A DNA stretch of 40,177 bases from Rhodospirillales bacterium (GTDB lineage: Bacteria > Pseudomonadota > Alphaproteobacteria > Rhodospirillales > Casp-alpha2), in the NCBI GenBank assembly GCA_021775095.1, contig JAJFII010000109.1, positions 1-40,177 on the forward strand, written 5' to 3'. The notes beneath the pieces are model-generated. The model saw only the letters and a list, made by a program, of their open reading frames with translations. It did no database searches and was not told the DNA's origin. Position numbers and translations under genes: made by a program. Shown here piece by piece: positions 8,726 through 17,249 of this stretch. Position 1 is the stretch's first letter; each line of letters opens with the position of its first letter.

Positions 8726-9367
8726 TTAATCGGGCAACATACAGGCAATTTGCACGATACCTGCACCGACGACCAATTCCAATGACCCGCGCGCAGATAT
8801 CGCCAACTGATTGGCGAAATAGGCGTGCACATTTCGCGCCGTCAACTGGTCATTCACTTGTCGGGCATCAAGCGCCTGTTGAAGGGGGTCTGGCAGTCGT
8901 ACATCAGGTCCCCGGCCCTCAACGGCAATTCCCAGGCCACCTTCCATGGGTGCCAAATGAACATTTGCGTCACCGCCGCGCGGCAAACAATCGTTGAGAA
9001 TAACCATCATCAAACAGAGCAATTTACCCGCCAGGGATATTCTTTGGGGCGAAGATTTTTCAAAATTAATGTCATTCCAGGTAATTTGGATTTTTTTATC
9101 AGACAGGTAATCATCAATTAATTTCCGCAGGGCCGCCGGATCCATCGGACGATCGGCACCACTTGCCGCACCAAATGCAACCCGAAAAAACGACAACCGC
9201 CGCGTTACCTGTTCCGCGCTTGTTGCCATTAGCTCAAGCGGTGCAGCCAAATCAGAGGGATCTTCGCCTAACAGTTCAATACCCGCATTTATCGCGCCGG
9301 CAGCGCCGACCAGATCGTGGCATAAGCGCGAACAAATCAGTTGTGACAGACTTATTTCTGTGGTCAT
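8726..9367 (-). CDS. chpT: Histidine phosphotransferase ChpT
   Basis: A 213-residue protein resembling ChpT, the alphaproteobacterial phosphotransferase that relays phosphate from the CckA kinase to CtrA and CpdR. The phosphoacceptor is H17 in the SRLCHDLVGAAGAI segment at the N-terminus, followed by a helical hairpin and a degenerate Bergerat-like domain that does not bind ATP in characterised homologues. Upstream of cheA on the same strand. The start overlaps the stop of a small upstream ORF by one base (TAATG, 9365-9369), suggesting coupled translation. CckA itself is not in the window. Confidence 0.88.
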   Translation of the reverse strand: MTTEISLSQLICSRLCHDLVGAAGAINAGIELLGEDPSDLAAPLELMATSAEQVTRRLSFFRVAFGAASGADRPMDPAALRKLIDDYLSDKKIQITWNDINFEKSSPQRISLAGKLLCLMMVILNDCLPRGGDANVHLAPMEGGLGIAVEGRGPDVRLPDPLQQALDARQVNDQLTARNVHAYFANQLAISARGSLELVVGAGIVQIACMLPD

Positions 9368-9501
9368 TAGATTGCCAATTCCAGGGCGTTAAAAAACAAG
9401 CTGATCATTGAATACAGCGATCCAATCTCCTTGTAGTCGATTTCAGACTGTTGGACAAAGATCAATTCGTTACTTTGCGTGGGATCCTTGTTAATTTGCA
9501 T
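9367..9501 (-). CDS. Small 44-aa protein coupled to chpT
   Basis: An unrecognised 44-residue ORF, with ATG at 9499-9501 and TAA at 9367-9369 overlapping the chpT ATG by one base. The N-terminal 27 residues are polar (MQINKDPTQSNELIF start); the C-terminal third is hydrophobic and helical (SLYSMISLFFNALELAI). Codon use looks normal and TAATG coupling is the main support; a good Shine-Dalgarno is absent. It could be a real microprotein acting with ChpT, a leader peptide that sets chpT translation, or chance. Confidence 0.45.
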   Translation of the reverse strand: MQINKDPTQSNELIFVQQSEIDYKEIGSLYSMISLFFNALELAI

Positions 9502-9595
9502 CTTTCGCAGGAGGACATCACCGTGGTATACATAATGCCAAGGAGATTATTGATTGAATTATTGGCGCTTTTGATGCCGGACGGAAGGGTAGAAA

Positions 9596-11272
9596 ATGTC
9601 GGAAACCATGGAAAAACGGCCTGCAACAGGTAAAAAAAAACCTGGGTTATATCGCCCGAAAGGCCGCCAGGTTACCGATGACGCACGCCGGGATATCCAG
9701 ATTCTCCTCGGCGACCGTCCCCGCAAACCCGACATGCTCATCGAATATTTGCATTTAATACAGGACAAATATAAACATTTGTCGGCATCGCATCTCGCCG
9801 CCCTTGCCAGGGAAATGCGCCTCGCCATGGCGGAAGTCTATGAAGTTGCTACCTTTTACCATCACTTTGATATCGTCAAGGAAGGCGAAACCGCGCCCGC
9901 CCCGCTTACGGTGCGGGTGTGCGATGGGATAGCCTGTGAACTCAAAGGCGCGGGATCGCTGCAAAGTGAACTCCTGACCAAATTTGGTGGCGGTGTGCGC
10001 GTTATTACCGCGCCCTGCGTCGGTGCCTGCGACCGCGCCCCCGTCGCCGTTGTCGGTCAAAATCAAATCCACGACGCAACGGTATCGACAGTTGTCGAAG
10101 CGGTAGAGACCGGCCACACAAAACCGCAAACCAACGCCTATACGGACCTGGTGGCCTATCAGGCCGCAGGCGGGTATCGGCTTTGGGCCGCGTGCCTGGC
10201 CGGAACAAACGACCGCGAAAGCATATGCGACATCGTCGATGGTTCCGGGCTGCGCGGGTTGGGTGGCGCCGGTTTCCCAACGGCACGCAAATGGCGATTT
10301 TTAAAAGACACGCCTAAGCCAAGGTTGGTTGCCATAAACGCCGACGAAGGAGAACCAGGCACATTCAAAGATCGATTTTGTCTTGAAACCGACCCCCATC
10401 GGGTTCTAGAGGGGATCCTCATTGCCGCGTGGGCCGTCGAAGCGGAAGCCGTCTATATTTACTTGCGTGATGAGTATCCGCATATTCGCGACATCCTGAT
10501 CCAGGAAATGGCCAAATTGCAGGATGCCAAACTAACCGGCGGCATTACAATCCACCTGCGCCGCGGGGCCGGTGCCTACATCTGCGGCGAGGAATCCGCC
10601 ATGTTGGAAAGCATTGAAGGCAAACGAGGTCTGCCCCGCAACCGCCCGCCCTTTCCGGCGCAGCGTGGTTTGTTTGGACGTCCAACCCTTATCAATAATG
10701 TCGAAACCATGTTTTGGCTTCGTGACATCATCGAAAAAGGCTCAGACTGGTATCAGGATCAGGGCCGCCCTCACTATTTTTCCGTATCCGGACGGGTCAA
10801 CAACCCCGGCGTAAAATGTGTACCTGCGGGGGTCACTGCCAACCAATTGATTAACGATTATTGTGGCGGCATGGAAGACGGCCATTCGTTTTTTGCTTTT
10901 CTTCCGGGCGGTGCCTCCGGCGGCCTTTTGCCCGCCGACAAGGGCGATGTCCCCCTTGATTTTGGTACGCTTGACGAATACGGATGTTTTATTGGCTCGT
11001 CAGCGGTTGTCATATTCTCCCAGGACGACAGTGTCAGAGATATTTGTAAAAATCTTATTCATTTCTTCGAAGATGAAAGTTGCGGACAATGTACGCCGTG
11101 CCGTGTGGGATGCGAAAAAATGCTCAAGCTGATTGATAAACCTGTATGGGATAAGGATCTGATAAAGGAACTCAGTGACACCATGCGTGACGCCTCCATC
11201 TGCGGGTTGGGCCAGGCCGCACCGAACCCCGTATTAAGTGCGCTTAGGTTTTTTTCGGAGGACGTGACATGA
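9596..11272 (+). CDS. NAD-dependent formate dehydrogenase, diaphorase subunit (NuoE-NuoF fusion)
   Basis: A 558-residue cytoplasmic subunit that passes electrons from formate to NAD+. N-terminal NuoE-like domain (about 28-170) with [2Fe-2S] ligands C109, C114, C141, C145. The NuoF-like domain from about 190 carries the GLRGLGGAGFPTARKW NADH/FMN motif, the NADEGEPGTFKDR segment and, near the C-terminus, the ESCGQCTPCRVGC plus ICGLGQ cysteines of a [4Fe-4S] cluster. FdsABG enzymes have these two parts as separate proteins; the fusion matches the beta subunit of the tungsten-containing FDH1 of Methylorubrum. The stop overlaps the start of the catalytic subunit (ATGA). Initiation codon ATG at 9596, preceded by GGAAGGG. 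Confidence 0.92.
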   Translation: MSETMEKRPATGKKKPGLYRPKGRQVTDDARRDIQILLGDRPRKPDMLIEYLHLIQDKYKHLSASHLAALAREMRLAMAEVYEVATFYHHFDIVKEGETAPAPLTVRVCDGIACELKGAGSLQSELLTKFGGGVRVITAPCVGACDRAPVAVVGQNQIHDATVSTVVEAVETGHTKPQTNAYTDLVAYQAAGGYRLWAACLAGTNDRESICDIVDGSGLRGLGGAGFPTARKWRFLKDTPKPRLVAINADEGEPGTFKDRFCLETDPHRVLEGILIAAWAVEAEAVYIYLRDEYPHIRDILIQEMAKLQDAKLTGGITIHLRRGAGAYICGEESAMLESIEGKRGLPRNRPPFPAQRGLFGRPTLINNVETMFWLRDIIEKGSDWYQDQGRPHYFSVSGRVNNPGVKCVPAGVTANQLINDYCGGMEDGHSFFAFLPGGASGGLLPADKGDVPLDFGTLDEYGCFIGSSAVVIFSQDDSVRDICKNLIHFFEDESCGQCTPCRVGCEKMLKLIDKPVWDKDLIKELSDTMRDASICGLGQAAPNPVLSALRFFSEDVT

Positions 11273-14040
11273 GTAACCCGATCCGCTTCACACTCGACGG
11301 CAATCAGGTCGAAGGCCAATCTGGCGAAACCATCTGGGATGTGGCTAAACGACTGGGCAATACCATTCCCCATCTTTGCCATCGTGACAAACCGGGGTAC
11401 CGTCCGGATGCCAATTGCCGCGCCTGTATGGTGGAGATCGACGGTGAGCGGGTTCTGGCGCCGTCCTGTCGGCGTGAACCAACATCGGATATGAACGTGA
11501 CAACCGATAGCCATCGGGCACTCACGGCCCGGAAAATGGTTCTGGAACTGTTGCTGACTGATCAACCCGACCGCGCCGCCGCCCCTGACCCGGAGTCTCT
11601 GTTATGGTATTGGGCCGACAAAGCCGGCATCAATGACAGCCGGTTCGAGCCTCGGGAAATGCCGGCAAACGATTCCTCGCACCCGGCGATGGCAGTCAAT
11701 CTGGACGCCTGCATAAACTGTAACCTCTGCGTGCGCGCCTGCCGCGAAGTTCAGGTTAACGATGTTATCGGTATGGCCCTGCGCGGATCGCATTCGAAGA
11801 TCGTTTTTGACATGGACGACCCCATGGGCGACAGCAGTTGCGTCGCCTGCGGCGAATGCGTCCAGGCATGCCCCACCGGAGCCCTCATGCCAGCCTTGAT
11901 GGTCGACGAAAATCAGGTCCATGTGGGTGCCCCCGACAAACAGGTAGATAGCCTGTGCCCCTATTGTGGTGTTGGCTGCCAGGTAACCTTTCACATCAAA
12001 GATGACGAAATCAAATATGTCGAAGGCCGAGACGGCCCGGCCAACCAGAACCGGCTTTGCGTCAAAGGTCGGTTCGGATTTGACTATGCCCGGCATCCGG
12101 ATCGCCTAACGGTTCCTCTGATCCGCAAGGAGGGCGTGGCAAAAGATGGTGACGAAAAACTCGATCCAGGCAACCCCTTCAGCCATTTCCGTGAAGCCAG
12201 TTGGGAAGAGGCTCTGGACCGGGCTGCGGCGGGTTTCAAATCCATTCGCGACAGCCAGGGCAGCCAGGCCTTGGCTGGTTTTGGCTCCGCCAAGGGATCC
12301 AACGAAGAAGCCTATATGGTACAAAAACTGGTACGCCAGGGTTTTGGTACCAATAACGTCGATCATTGCACCCGGCTGTGCCACGCTTCCAGTGTTGCCG
12401 CCCTCATGGAAGGGGTCAATTCCGGCGCAGTGACGGCACCGTTTACCGCCGCTGAGGACGCCGACTGCATTATCGTTATTGGCGCACGGCCGACACAAAA
12501 TCACCCGGTTGCCGCGACCTTTTTGAAAAATGCCGCAAAGCGCGGAAAGGATCTTATTATTATGGATCCGCGCGGCCAGGGCCTGGTCCGGCACGCAACC
12601 CAGTTTTTGCAATTTAAACCTGGTCAGGACGTTGCCCTGTTGGGTGCGATGATCCACACCATCATCGAAGAAGGGCTGACCGACGAGCAGTATATTCAGG
12701 GCTACACGGACGGGTTTGAAGCGATCAAAGAAAATGCTAAAAACTTCGTGCCGGAAGAGATGGCGAAAGTCTGTGGAATTGATGCCGAGACCATTCGTTC
12801 CGTCGCCCGCACCTATGCTACTGCAAAAAAGTCAATCATCTTTTGGGGTATGGGCATTTCCCAAAGCGTCCACGGCACAGACAACGCCCGTTGTTTGATT
12901 GCCTTGAGTATGATCACCGGACAGGTGGGTCGGCCAGGCACGGGCCTGCACCCGTTGCGCGGCCAAAATAACGTCCAGGGAGCTTCCGATGCGGGTTTGA
13001 TCCCCTTTGTTTTTCCCGATTACAAGTCCGTTGAAGCAACGGAAATTCGCTCGGTTTATGAGGACCTTTGGAACGCCGAACTGGACAGCAAAAACGGCCT
13101 GACCGTTGTCGAGATCATGGACGCCGTGCACGCCGATATTATCAAGGGCATCTATATTATGGGCGAAAACCCGGCCATGTCCGATCCCGACGCAACCCAT
13201 GCCCGCCAAGGGCTGGCAAAACTCGAACACCTGGTCGTCCAGGATATCTTTTTAACGGAAACTGCCTTCCTGGCCGATGTTGTTTTGCCGGCATCGGCGT
13301 TCCCGGAAAAAGCGGGAACTTTCACCAACACCAACCGTCAGGTACAAATGGCCCGCCCTGCCCTTGAGTTGCTTGCCGATTGCCGCCAGGACTGGTGGAT
13401 TATACAGGAGCTTGCCAACCGCTTGGAATTAGATTGGAATTATTCGGGTCCGGCCGACGTCTACCGGGAAATGACGATCACTATGCAGTCGCTGGACAAC
13501 ATTTCCTGGGAACGACTGGAGCGCGAAGACGCGGTCACTTATCCCTGTGATGGACCGGATCAACCGGGTAACGACATTATCTTCACGGACGGATACCCAA
13601 CGGCCAACGGTCGTGCCAAACTGGTCCCGGCCTCCTTAACACCACCAGCCGAACTGCCAAACGACGCGTTCCCCATGATCCTGACGACGGGCCGCATGCT
13701 GGAACATTGGCATACCGGCGCGATGACCCGGCGTTCAGCCGTCCTTGACCTGCTGGAGCCGGAAGCCGTCGCCAATATGAACCCCTATCAATTGGGCCAG
13801 TTTGGCTGCGGACCCGGTGATACGGTGCGGGTTTCCAGTCGGCGCGGCGAAATTACCATCAAAGTCCGTGCCGACCGGGATGTCCCCGACGGCATGATCT
13901 TTATTCCCTTCTGTTTCCACGAAGCCGCTGCCAACATCCTGACCAATCCGCAACTCGACCCGGTCGGCAAAATCCCCGAGTTTAAATTCTGTGCGGTGCG
14001 CGTCGAAAAAGTAGAGGACGCGGTGCAGGCGGCGGAGTGA
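11269..14040 (+). CDS. NAD-dependent formate dehydrogenase, catalytic (W/Mo) subunit
   Basis: A 923-residue molybdopterin oxidoreductase. Ferredoxin-like N-terminus (1-80; C37, C50, C53, C67 for [2Fe-2S]); two [4Fe-4S] motifs (C148, C151, C154, C158 and C191, C194, C197, C201); a further cluster motif CPYCGVGC (230-237) plus C264 at the start of the bis-MGD domain; catalytic C371-H372 in RLCHASSV, so Cys and not selenocysteine. The MGD-binding C-terminal domain is at about 790-915. It oxidises formate to CO2 in the cytoplasm and feeds the NuoEF-like partner with which it overlaps by four bases. The metal could be W or Mo: the fused partner and the tupBC genes at 24.7 kb favour W, but sequence alone does not settle it. 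Confidence 0.94.
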   Translation: MSNPIRFTLDGNQVEGQSGETIWDVAKRLGNTIPHLCHRDKPGYRPDANCRACMVEIDGERVLAPSCRREPTSDMNVTTDSHRALTARKMVLELLLTDQPDRAAAPDPESLLWYWADKAGINDSRFEPREMPANDSSHPAMAVNLDACINCNLCVRACREVQVNDVIGMALRGSHSKIVFDMDDPMGDSSCVACGECVQACPTGALMPALMVDENQVHVGAPDKQVDSLCPYCGVGCQVTFHIKDDEIKYVEGRDGPANQNRLCVKGRFGFDYARHPDRLTVPLIRKEGVAKDGDEKLDPGNPFSHFREASWEEALDRAAAGFKSIRDSQGSQALAGFGSAKGSNEEAYMVQKLVRQGFGTNNVDHCTRLCHASSVAALMEGVNSGAVTAPFTAAEDADCIIVIGARPTQNHPVAATFLKNAAKRGKDLIIMDPRGQGLVRHATQFLQFKPGQDVALLGAMIHTIIEEGLTDEQYIQGYTDGFEAIKENAKNFVPEEMAKVCGIDAETIRSVARTYATAKKSIIFWGMGISQSVHGTDNARCLIALSMITGQVGRPGTGLHPLRGQNNVQGASDAGLIPFVFPDYKSVEATEIRSVYEDLWNAELDSKNGLTVVEIMDAVHADIIKGIYIMGENPAMSDPDATHARQGLAKLEHLVVQDIFLTETAFLADVVLPASAFPEKAGTFTNTNRQVQMARPALELLADCRQDWWIIQELANRLELDWNYSGPADVYREMTITMQSLDNISWERLEREDAVTYPCDGPDQPGNDIIFTDGYPTANGRAKLVPASLTPPAELPNDAFPMILTTGRMLEHWHTGAMTRRSAVLDLLEPEAVANMNPYQLGQFGCGPGDTVRVSSRRGEITIKVRADRDVPDGMIFIPFCFHEAAANILTNPQLDPVGKIPEFKFCAVRVEKVEDAVQAAE

Positions 14041-14486
14041 CCAAAAGTTGAAATAGGTGCAGTTGGGGTCTTTATCCCCGGTTAATGTCACCACACTTCT
14101 AAACCCTGTTGCGTTTGATCCGCTTGGGTCGGATGGAGACATCCAAGCGTCGTCATCTTGGAGATTTCCCTGACCGGATTTACCGATGACCACTGGTTAT
14201 ATTAAATGATCGATCCGAACTGCGCAATACAGCTCTGTCGCAGCGCGTGGCCAGACAACCCTCAAATTCAGAGCTAATTTAAATTCTTCCACATCAGGTT
14301 CGAATTTGCCGACGGCATTCCTGCGAATAAATTCATCCGGTTTGCCTCGGCAATTTTCGGTTTGACAATAAAATTTGTCGGACACCCGTCGTAACTATAA
14401 AGTTCAAATCCAGCGCAGCTGTTGCCCTTCCCCTATTGGAAGAGGCCACAAGAGAGTGAGGACACGGGTTTAGGAAAGGAGGGTTT
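14041..14486. other. Gene-poor stretch after formate dehydrogenase subunit gene
   Basis: About 450 bases with no convincing gene. A weak GGGG-N7-CCCC hairpin (14065-14079) follows the stop by 25 bases, and CTTCC-N6-GGAAG is at 14427-14442. A reverse ORF at 14197-14385 (62 codons, GTG start, no Shine-Dalgarno) has two Cys in its first 13 residues but no recognisable family; it may be a gene remnant. Confidence 0.5.
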
Positions 14487-14621
14487 CTAAATCCGGGTAT
14501 TTGCTGTCGAGAAGGCCGCGCCGCTGCTCATGGCGTATTCCTGAAGAACAAGCGCCGCAATAACAGCGATGACGATGGCGGCGGCGGTGCCAAACCAAAA
14601 GGATTTCCAGTTGTCTGTCAT
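14487..14621 (-). CDS. Small single-helix membrane protein, 44 aa
   Basis: A 44-residue protein. A short polar/aromatic N-terminus (MTDNWKSFWFG) is followed by one transmembrane helix rich in Ala, Ile and Val (about residues 12-26) and a polar tail. GGAG lies nine bases before the ATG (14619-14621), a good Shine-Dalgarno. Divergent from the 121-aa gene across 125 bases and placed between the two formate dehydrogenases. Its family is unknown to me. Size and form recall small accessory subunits of respiratory complexes, but that role is only a guess. Confidence 0.65.
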   Translation of the reverse strand: MTDNWKSFWFGTAAAIVIAVIAALVLQEYAMSSGAAFSTANTRI

Positions 14622-14746
14622 AATTCATATCTCCACTATTTGGTTTATTGACGAAATTAGTTTATCCTGAATGAAAAACAAAATAAATGTACGCTATGGT
14701 GCCGGTTTGTCTCGTTTGTGCATCGACATTTTGAAAGAAGGAACCC

Positions 14747-15112
14747 ATGGACCCCAACAACGACAATATCCAACCGGACCCCACACAGATATTCCTCAAA
14801 CATTTAGAAACAACCGGTTTTGTTGAACAAATTAAAAACCTGGAAACATCTCTCAAGTCAATTGGTGGTGAAATCGCACAATTTAATGCGGCCACCAATC
14901 AACGCCAGGAAAGCGCAGAAAACATTGCGGCGCATATTCTTGCTATGGAATCCCTGTTAACGGCAATCTTGAAAAAATACCCGGTTAAAGAATCAGAACT
15001 TATCGGTGAGATCAAACACCAAGCAACCGTTTTAACGGGCCGCAACATTGCAAATCCAGCGGTCGAAGCCGTTGCCGTTGAGCTCTTGCGCCGATCTCAA
15101 GTCAGAAAATAA
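14747..15112 (+). CDS. Hypothetical protein, 121 aa
   Basis: An unrecognised soluble protein of 121 residues without a signal peptide or cysteine. Mostly helical: a likely coiled segment at about 20-75 (EQIKNLETSLKSIGGE region) and a C-terminal helix with LLRRSQ. A good Shine-Dalgarno (AGAAGGA) precedes the ATG by five bases. It ends seven bases from the convergent fdhC stop. It may act with the adjacent formate dehydrogenases, but nothing in the sequence proves this. Confidence 0.75.
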   Translation: MDPNNDNIQPDPTQIFLKHLETTGFVEQIKNLETSLKSIGGEIAQFNAATNQRQESAENIAAHILAMESLLTAILKKYPVKESELIGEIKHQATVLTGRNIANPAVEAVAVELLRRSQVRK

Positions 15113-15118
15113 CCGTCG

Positions 15119-16213
15119 CTATTCAGCAGGTTGCTGGGGGGTTTCTTTCGCCTGAACTTCCTCGACCCAAAGGCTGTGGTGTTCGCGGGCCCAATTAATA
15201 TCCACTTGCCCACTGCCGACCGCGTCGATCGCCCCTTCCATACCAACAGATCCGATGTAAATGTGGCCGATGATCACGGTCATCATAATCAGCGCAATCA
15301 GGGAATGCCATATGACGGAAAGCTGGGTTTCCTGAAGGGCCGACAATTCCGTCGGTAAGGAAAAACCCAGGACATTCAGAAATTGGAAGGTCCCCGCCCA
15401 AATCGATACTTCAAAGGGAAACATCAGTGCGATACCTGATATGCTCAGGGAGCCGCCACCCAAAATCACCGCCCAGAAGATTAATTTTTGGCCGGCATTA
15501 AACCGACTGGCCGGGGGATGAAGCCCCTTTGAAAACAGGCCGCCGCCGACCGCCAGCCAACGCAAATCGCCCCTATTGGGGATGTTATAACGCACCCACA
15601 GGACAAACATCAGGACAATGCCAGCCATAAAAGCAAAGGCGATATAATTATGAAACAGTTTGCCGTAATAGGTTACGGTTGCAAACCCGTCTGCGCCAAG
15701 AATTGGTTTCAGCAGGTATCGTCCGTAAAGCAGGTTGAGGCCTGTGAACGCGAGAACAATGAAAGACGATGCTGTTAACCAGTGGGTCGCCCGCTCAAGC
15801 CCGTTGAAACGCTCCATGGTTTGACCGGACAGGCCGGAATCAACCATGATTTTCCCACGCACCAGATAAAACAAACCCAGTATCAAGATTACGGCAAACA
15901 GGGCCCAGCCGCCAAATTGCGACAACGGCCCGTTTTTAAAACTCCGCCAAGTGTCACCATCCGACTGTACCAGACAAGCCGCCTGTTTGTTTGGGATGGT
16001 AACTGTACCACATAACCCGCCGCGCAGCTTTCCCCACAGTTGCGTGGTGCTTAGATTACCGGACCAGTTTCCAGGGACATTCCCTTGAGACTGTGCAGCG
16101 GCAACTCCAACCGATAAATCAGCTGCCCCCGTCAGGCCAAACCCCGCGGACACCATCAATATCATTACCAATCCAAAGGTCCTCAAACACCTGCGAACCG
16201 CTTTCAATTCCAT
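15119..16213 (-). CDS. fdhC: Formate dehydrogenase cytochrome b subunit (gamma)
   Basis: A 364-residue di-heme b membrane subunit that passes electrons from the periplasmic formate dehydrogenase to quinone. Signal-like hydrophobic segment near the N-terminus (LRTFGLVMILMVSAGFGLTG), a periplasmic stretch of about 75 residues with two Cys, then a helix at GGWALFAVILILGLFYLV and a cytochrome-b561-like four-helix core. Candidate heme His are in ERATHWL, KLFHNY, VIWHSL and IIGHIYIG. Longer than E. coli FdoI (about 210) because of the N-terminal extension, as in the FDH3-type enzymes. The frame is open to 16267, but the ATG at 16211-16213 has AGGGG eight bases upstream and puts the signal sequence at the N-terminus, so I chose it. 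Separated from fdhB by 425 bases. Confidence 0.92.
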   Translation of the reverse strand: MELKAVRRCLRTFGLVMILMVSAGFGLTGAADLSVGVAAAQSQGNVPGNWSGNLSTTQLWGKLRGGLCGTVTIPNKQAACLVQSDGDTWRSFKNGPLSQFGGWALFAVILILGLFYLVRGKIMVDSGLSGQTMERFNGLERATHWLTASSFIVLAFTGLNLLYGRYLLKPILGADGFATVTYYGKLFHNYIAFAFMAGIVLMFVLWVRYNIPNRGDLRWLAVGGGLFSKGLHPPASRFNAGQKLIFWAVILGGGSLSISGIALMFPFEVSIWAGTFQFLNVLGFSLPTELSALQETQLSVIWHSLIALIMMTVIIGHIYIGSVGMEGAIDAVGSGQVDINWAREHHSLWVEEVQAKETPQQPAE

Positions 16214-16301
16214 AACATGCGCCCCTATTCCCACCAAATCCTGAACCCGATACCCCGTTGCAGTCATAAACGCGCATTAATCCTCACGCAGACCGATCTT
16301 T

Positions 16302-16323
16302 TGGTTTACCAATGGTTTACCAA
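16302..16323. repeat. Tandem 11-bp repeat TGGTTTACCAA x2
   Basis: Two exact head-to-tail copies of an 11-base unit, about 90 bases upstream of the fdhC start. Each unit has TGGT...ACCA dyad symmetry. One-helical-turn spacing suggests side-by-side binding of a regulator. Confidence 0.7.
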
Positions 16324-16340
16324 TAAAACGGGCTGCGGCC

Positions 16341-16360
16341 GGGATTTCCCGGAATTTCCC
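16341..16360. repeat. Direct repeat GGGATTTCCC/GGAATTTCCC
   Basis: Two adjacent ten-base units differing at one position. The ATTTCCC core reappears in the array at 16432-16475. Confidence 0.6.
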
Positions 16361-16431
16361 ACAACCGGTTTACCCTTCACCCTGATATACCCAGCGCCAA
16401 AGCAGAGCACGACTTGTCTGTAAGGTTACTC

Positions 16432-16475
16432 GGGTTTCCTTGTGATTCCCTTGTGGTTTCCTTGGGATTTCCCCC
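16432..16475. repeat. Four tandem 11-bp iterons upstream of fdhC
   Basis: Four contiguous 11-base units: GGGTTTCCTTG, TGATTCCCTTG, TGGTTTCCTTG and GGATTTCCCCC. Together with 16302-16323 and 16341-16360 they fill most of the 425-base gap between fdhB and fdhC. No gene is visible in this gap. Confidence 0.7.
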
Positions 16476-16588
16476 TGGTAAATACCGGGATGGTCACGCG
16501 CCCCTGTCCTTCAAACCAGCATGCAACCCAACTACCGTATTCAGAGTTCACACTCCATAAACTTAAAAACAAATCGCGTCCATAGGAA

Positions 16589-16622
16589 GGGGGAGCAGCC
16601 CACAATTGCGTGCTGCTCCCCC
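16589..16622. terminator. Stable hairpin just after fdhB
   Basis: Eleven-base perfect arms (GGGGGAGCAGC and GCTGCTCCCCC) with a 12-base loop, ending 17 bases beyond the fdhB stop. On the reverse strand no proper T-run follows, so it may be an RNA-stabilising 3' end or partial terminator that lowers fdhC relative to fdhAB. Confidence 0.6.
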
Positions 16623-16638
16623 TGAACCCAAGAGTTTT

Positions 16639-17235
16639 TTAGGAGCCTGCCTTTAACTGATAAGCCGTACCCCATCCCCAAGCGCCGGAGCCAAATCCAC
16701 GGCTGACAATACGCTCACGGTAAATGTTGCTGACCATGTTGCCATCGCCACCGAGCAGGGCTTTGGTGGAACACATTTCTGCGCAAATTGGCAATTTGCC
16801 TTCAGCCAGACGGTTACGTCCGTACTTCTTGAACTCGCTGGCCGAGAGATCGTCTTCCGGCCCACCGGCACAGAATGTACATTTGTCCATTTTCCCCCGG
16901 CTGCCAAAGTTCCCAGCTTGTGGGAACTGCGGTGCGCCAAACGGGCAGGCGTAAAAACAATAGCCGCAACCAATGCACAGGTCTTTCGAATGTAAAACCA
17001 CACCGTCTTCGGTCTGGTAAATACAATCGACCGGACAAACCGCGATACAGGGCGCATCCGAACAATGCATACAAGCCACGGAAATTGACCGTTCACCGGG
17101 TTTTCCATCATTGATGGTAACCACCCGACGTCGGTTAATACCCCACGGAACTTCATGTTCGTTCTTACACGCCGTTACACATGCGTTGCATTCAATGCAG
17201 CGCTCGGCATCACACAAAAATTTCATTCTTGCCAT
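16639..17235 (-). CDS. fdhB: Formate dehydrogenase iron-sulfur subunit (beta)
   Basis: A 198-residue four-cluster ferredoxin subunit. Cys motifs: C13-x2-C16-x2-C19-x3-C23, the CMHCSDAPCIAVCP group (about 55-68), CIGCGYCFYACP (about 87-98) and the KCTFC plus ICAEMC group (about 118-155), giving four [4Fe-4S] clusters that wire FdhA to the cytochrome b subunit. It has no transmembrane helix, unlike E. coli FdnH; this fits the FDH3-type family. No signal peptide, so it is presumably exported with FdhA by the Tat system. Starts 14 bases after the fdhA stop. Confidence 0.94.
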   Translation of the reverse strand: MARMKFLCDAERCIECNACVTACKNEHEVPWGINRRRVVTINDGKPGERSISVACMHCSDAPCIAVCPVDCIYQTEDGVVLHSKDLCIGCGYCFYACPFGAPQFPQAGNFGSRGKMDKCTFCAGGPEDDLSASEFKKYGRNRLAEGKLPICAEMCSTKALLGGDGNMVSNIYRERIVSRGFGSGAWGWGTAYQLKAGS

Positions 17236-17249
17236 GATTTATCTCCTTC

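Noticed and set aside
14197-14385. 62-codon reverse ORF with GTG start
   Set aside because: No ribosome site and no family; kept only as a remark under the gene-poor stretch.
16302-16475. CRISPR array
   Set aside because: Units are 10-11 bases, contiguous and without spacers; no cas genes.
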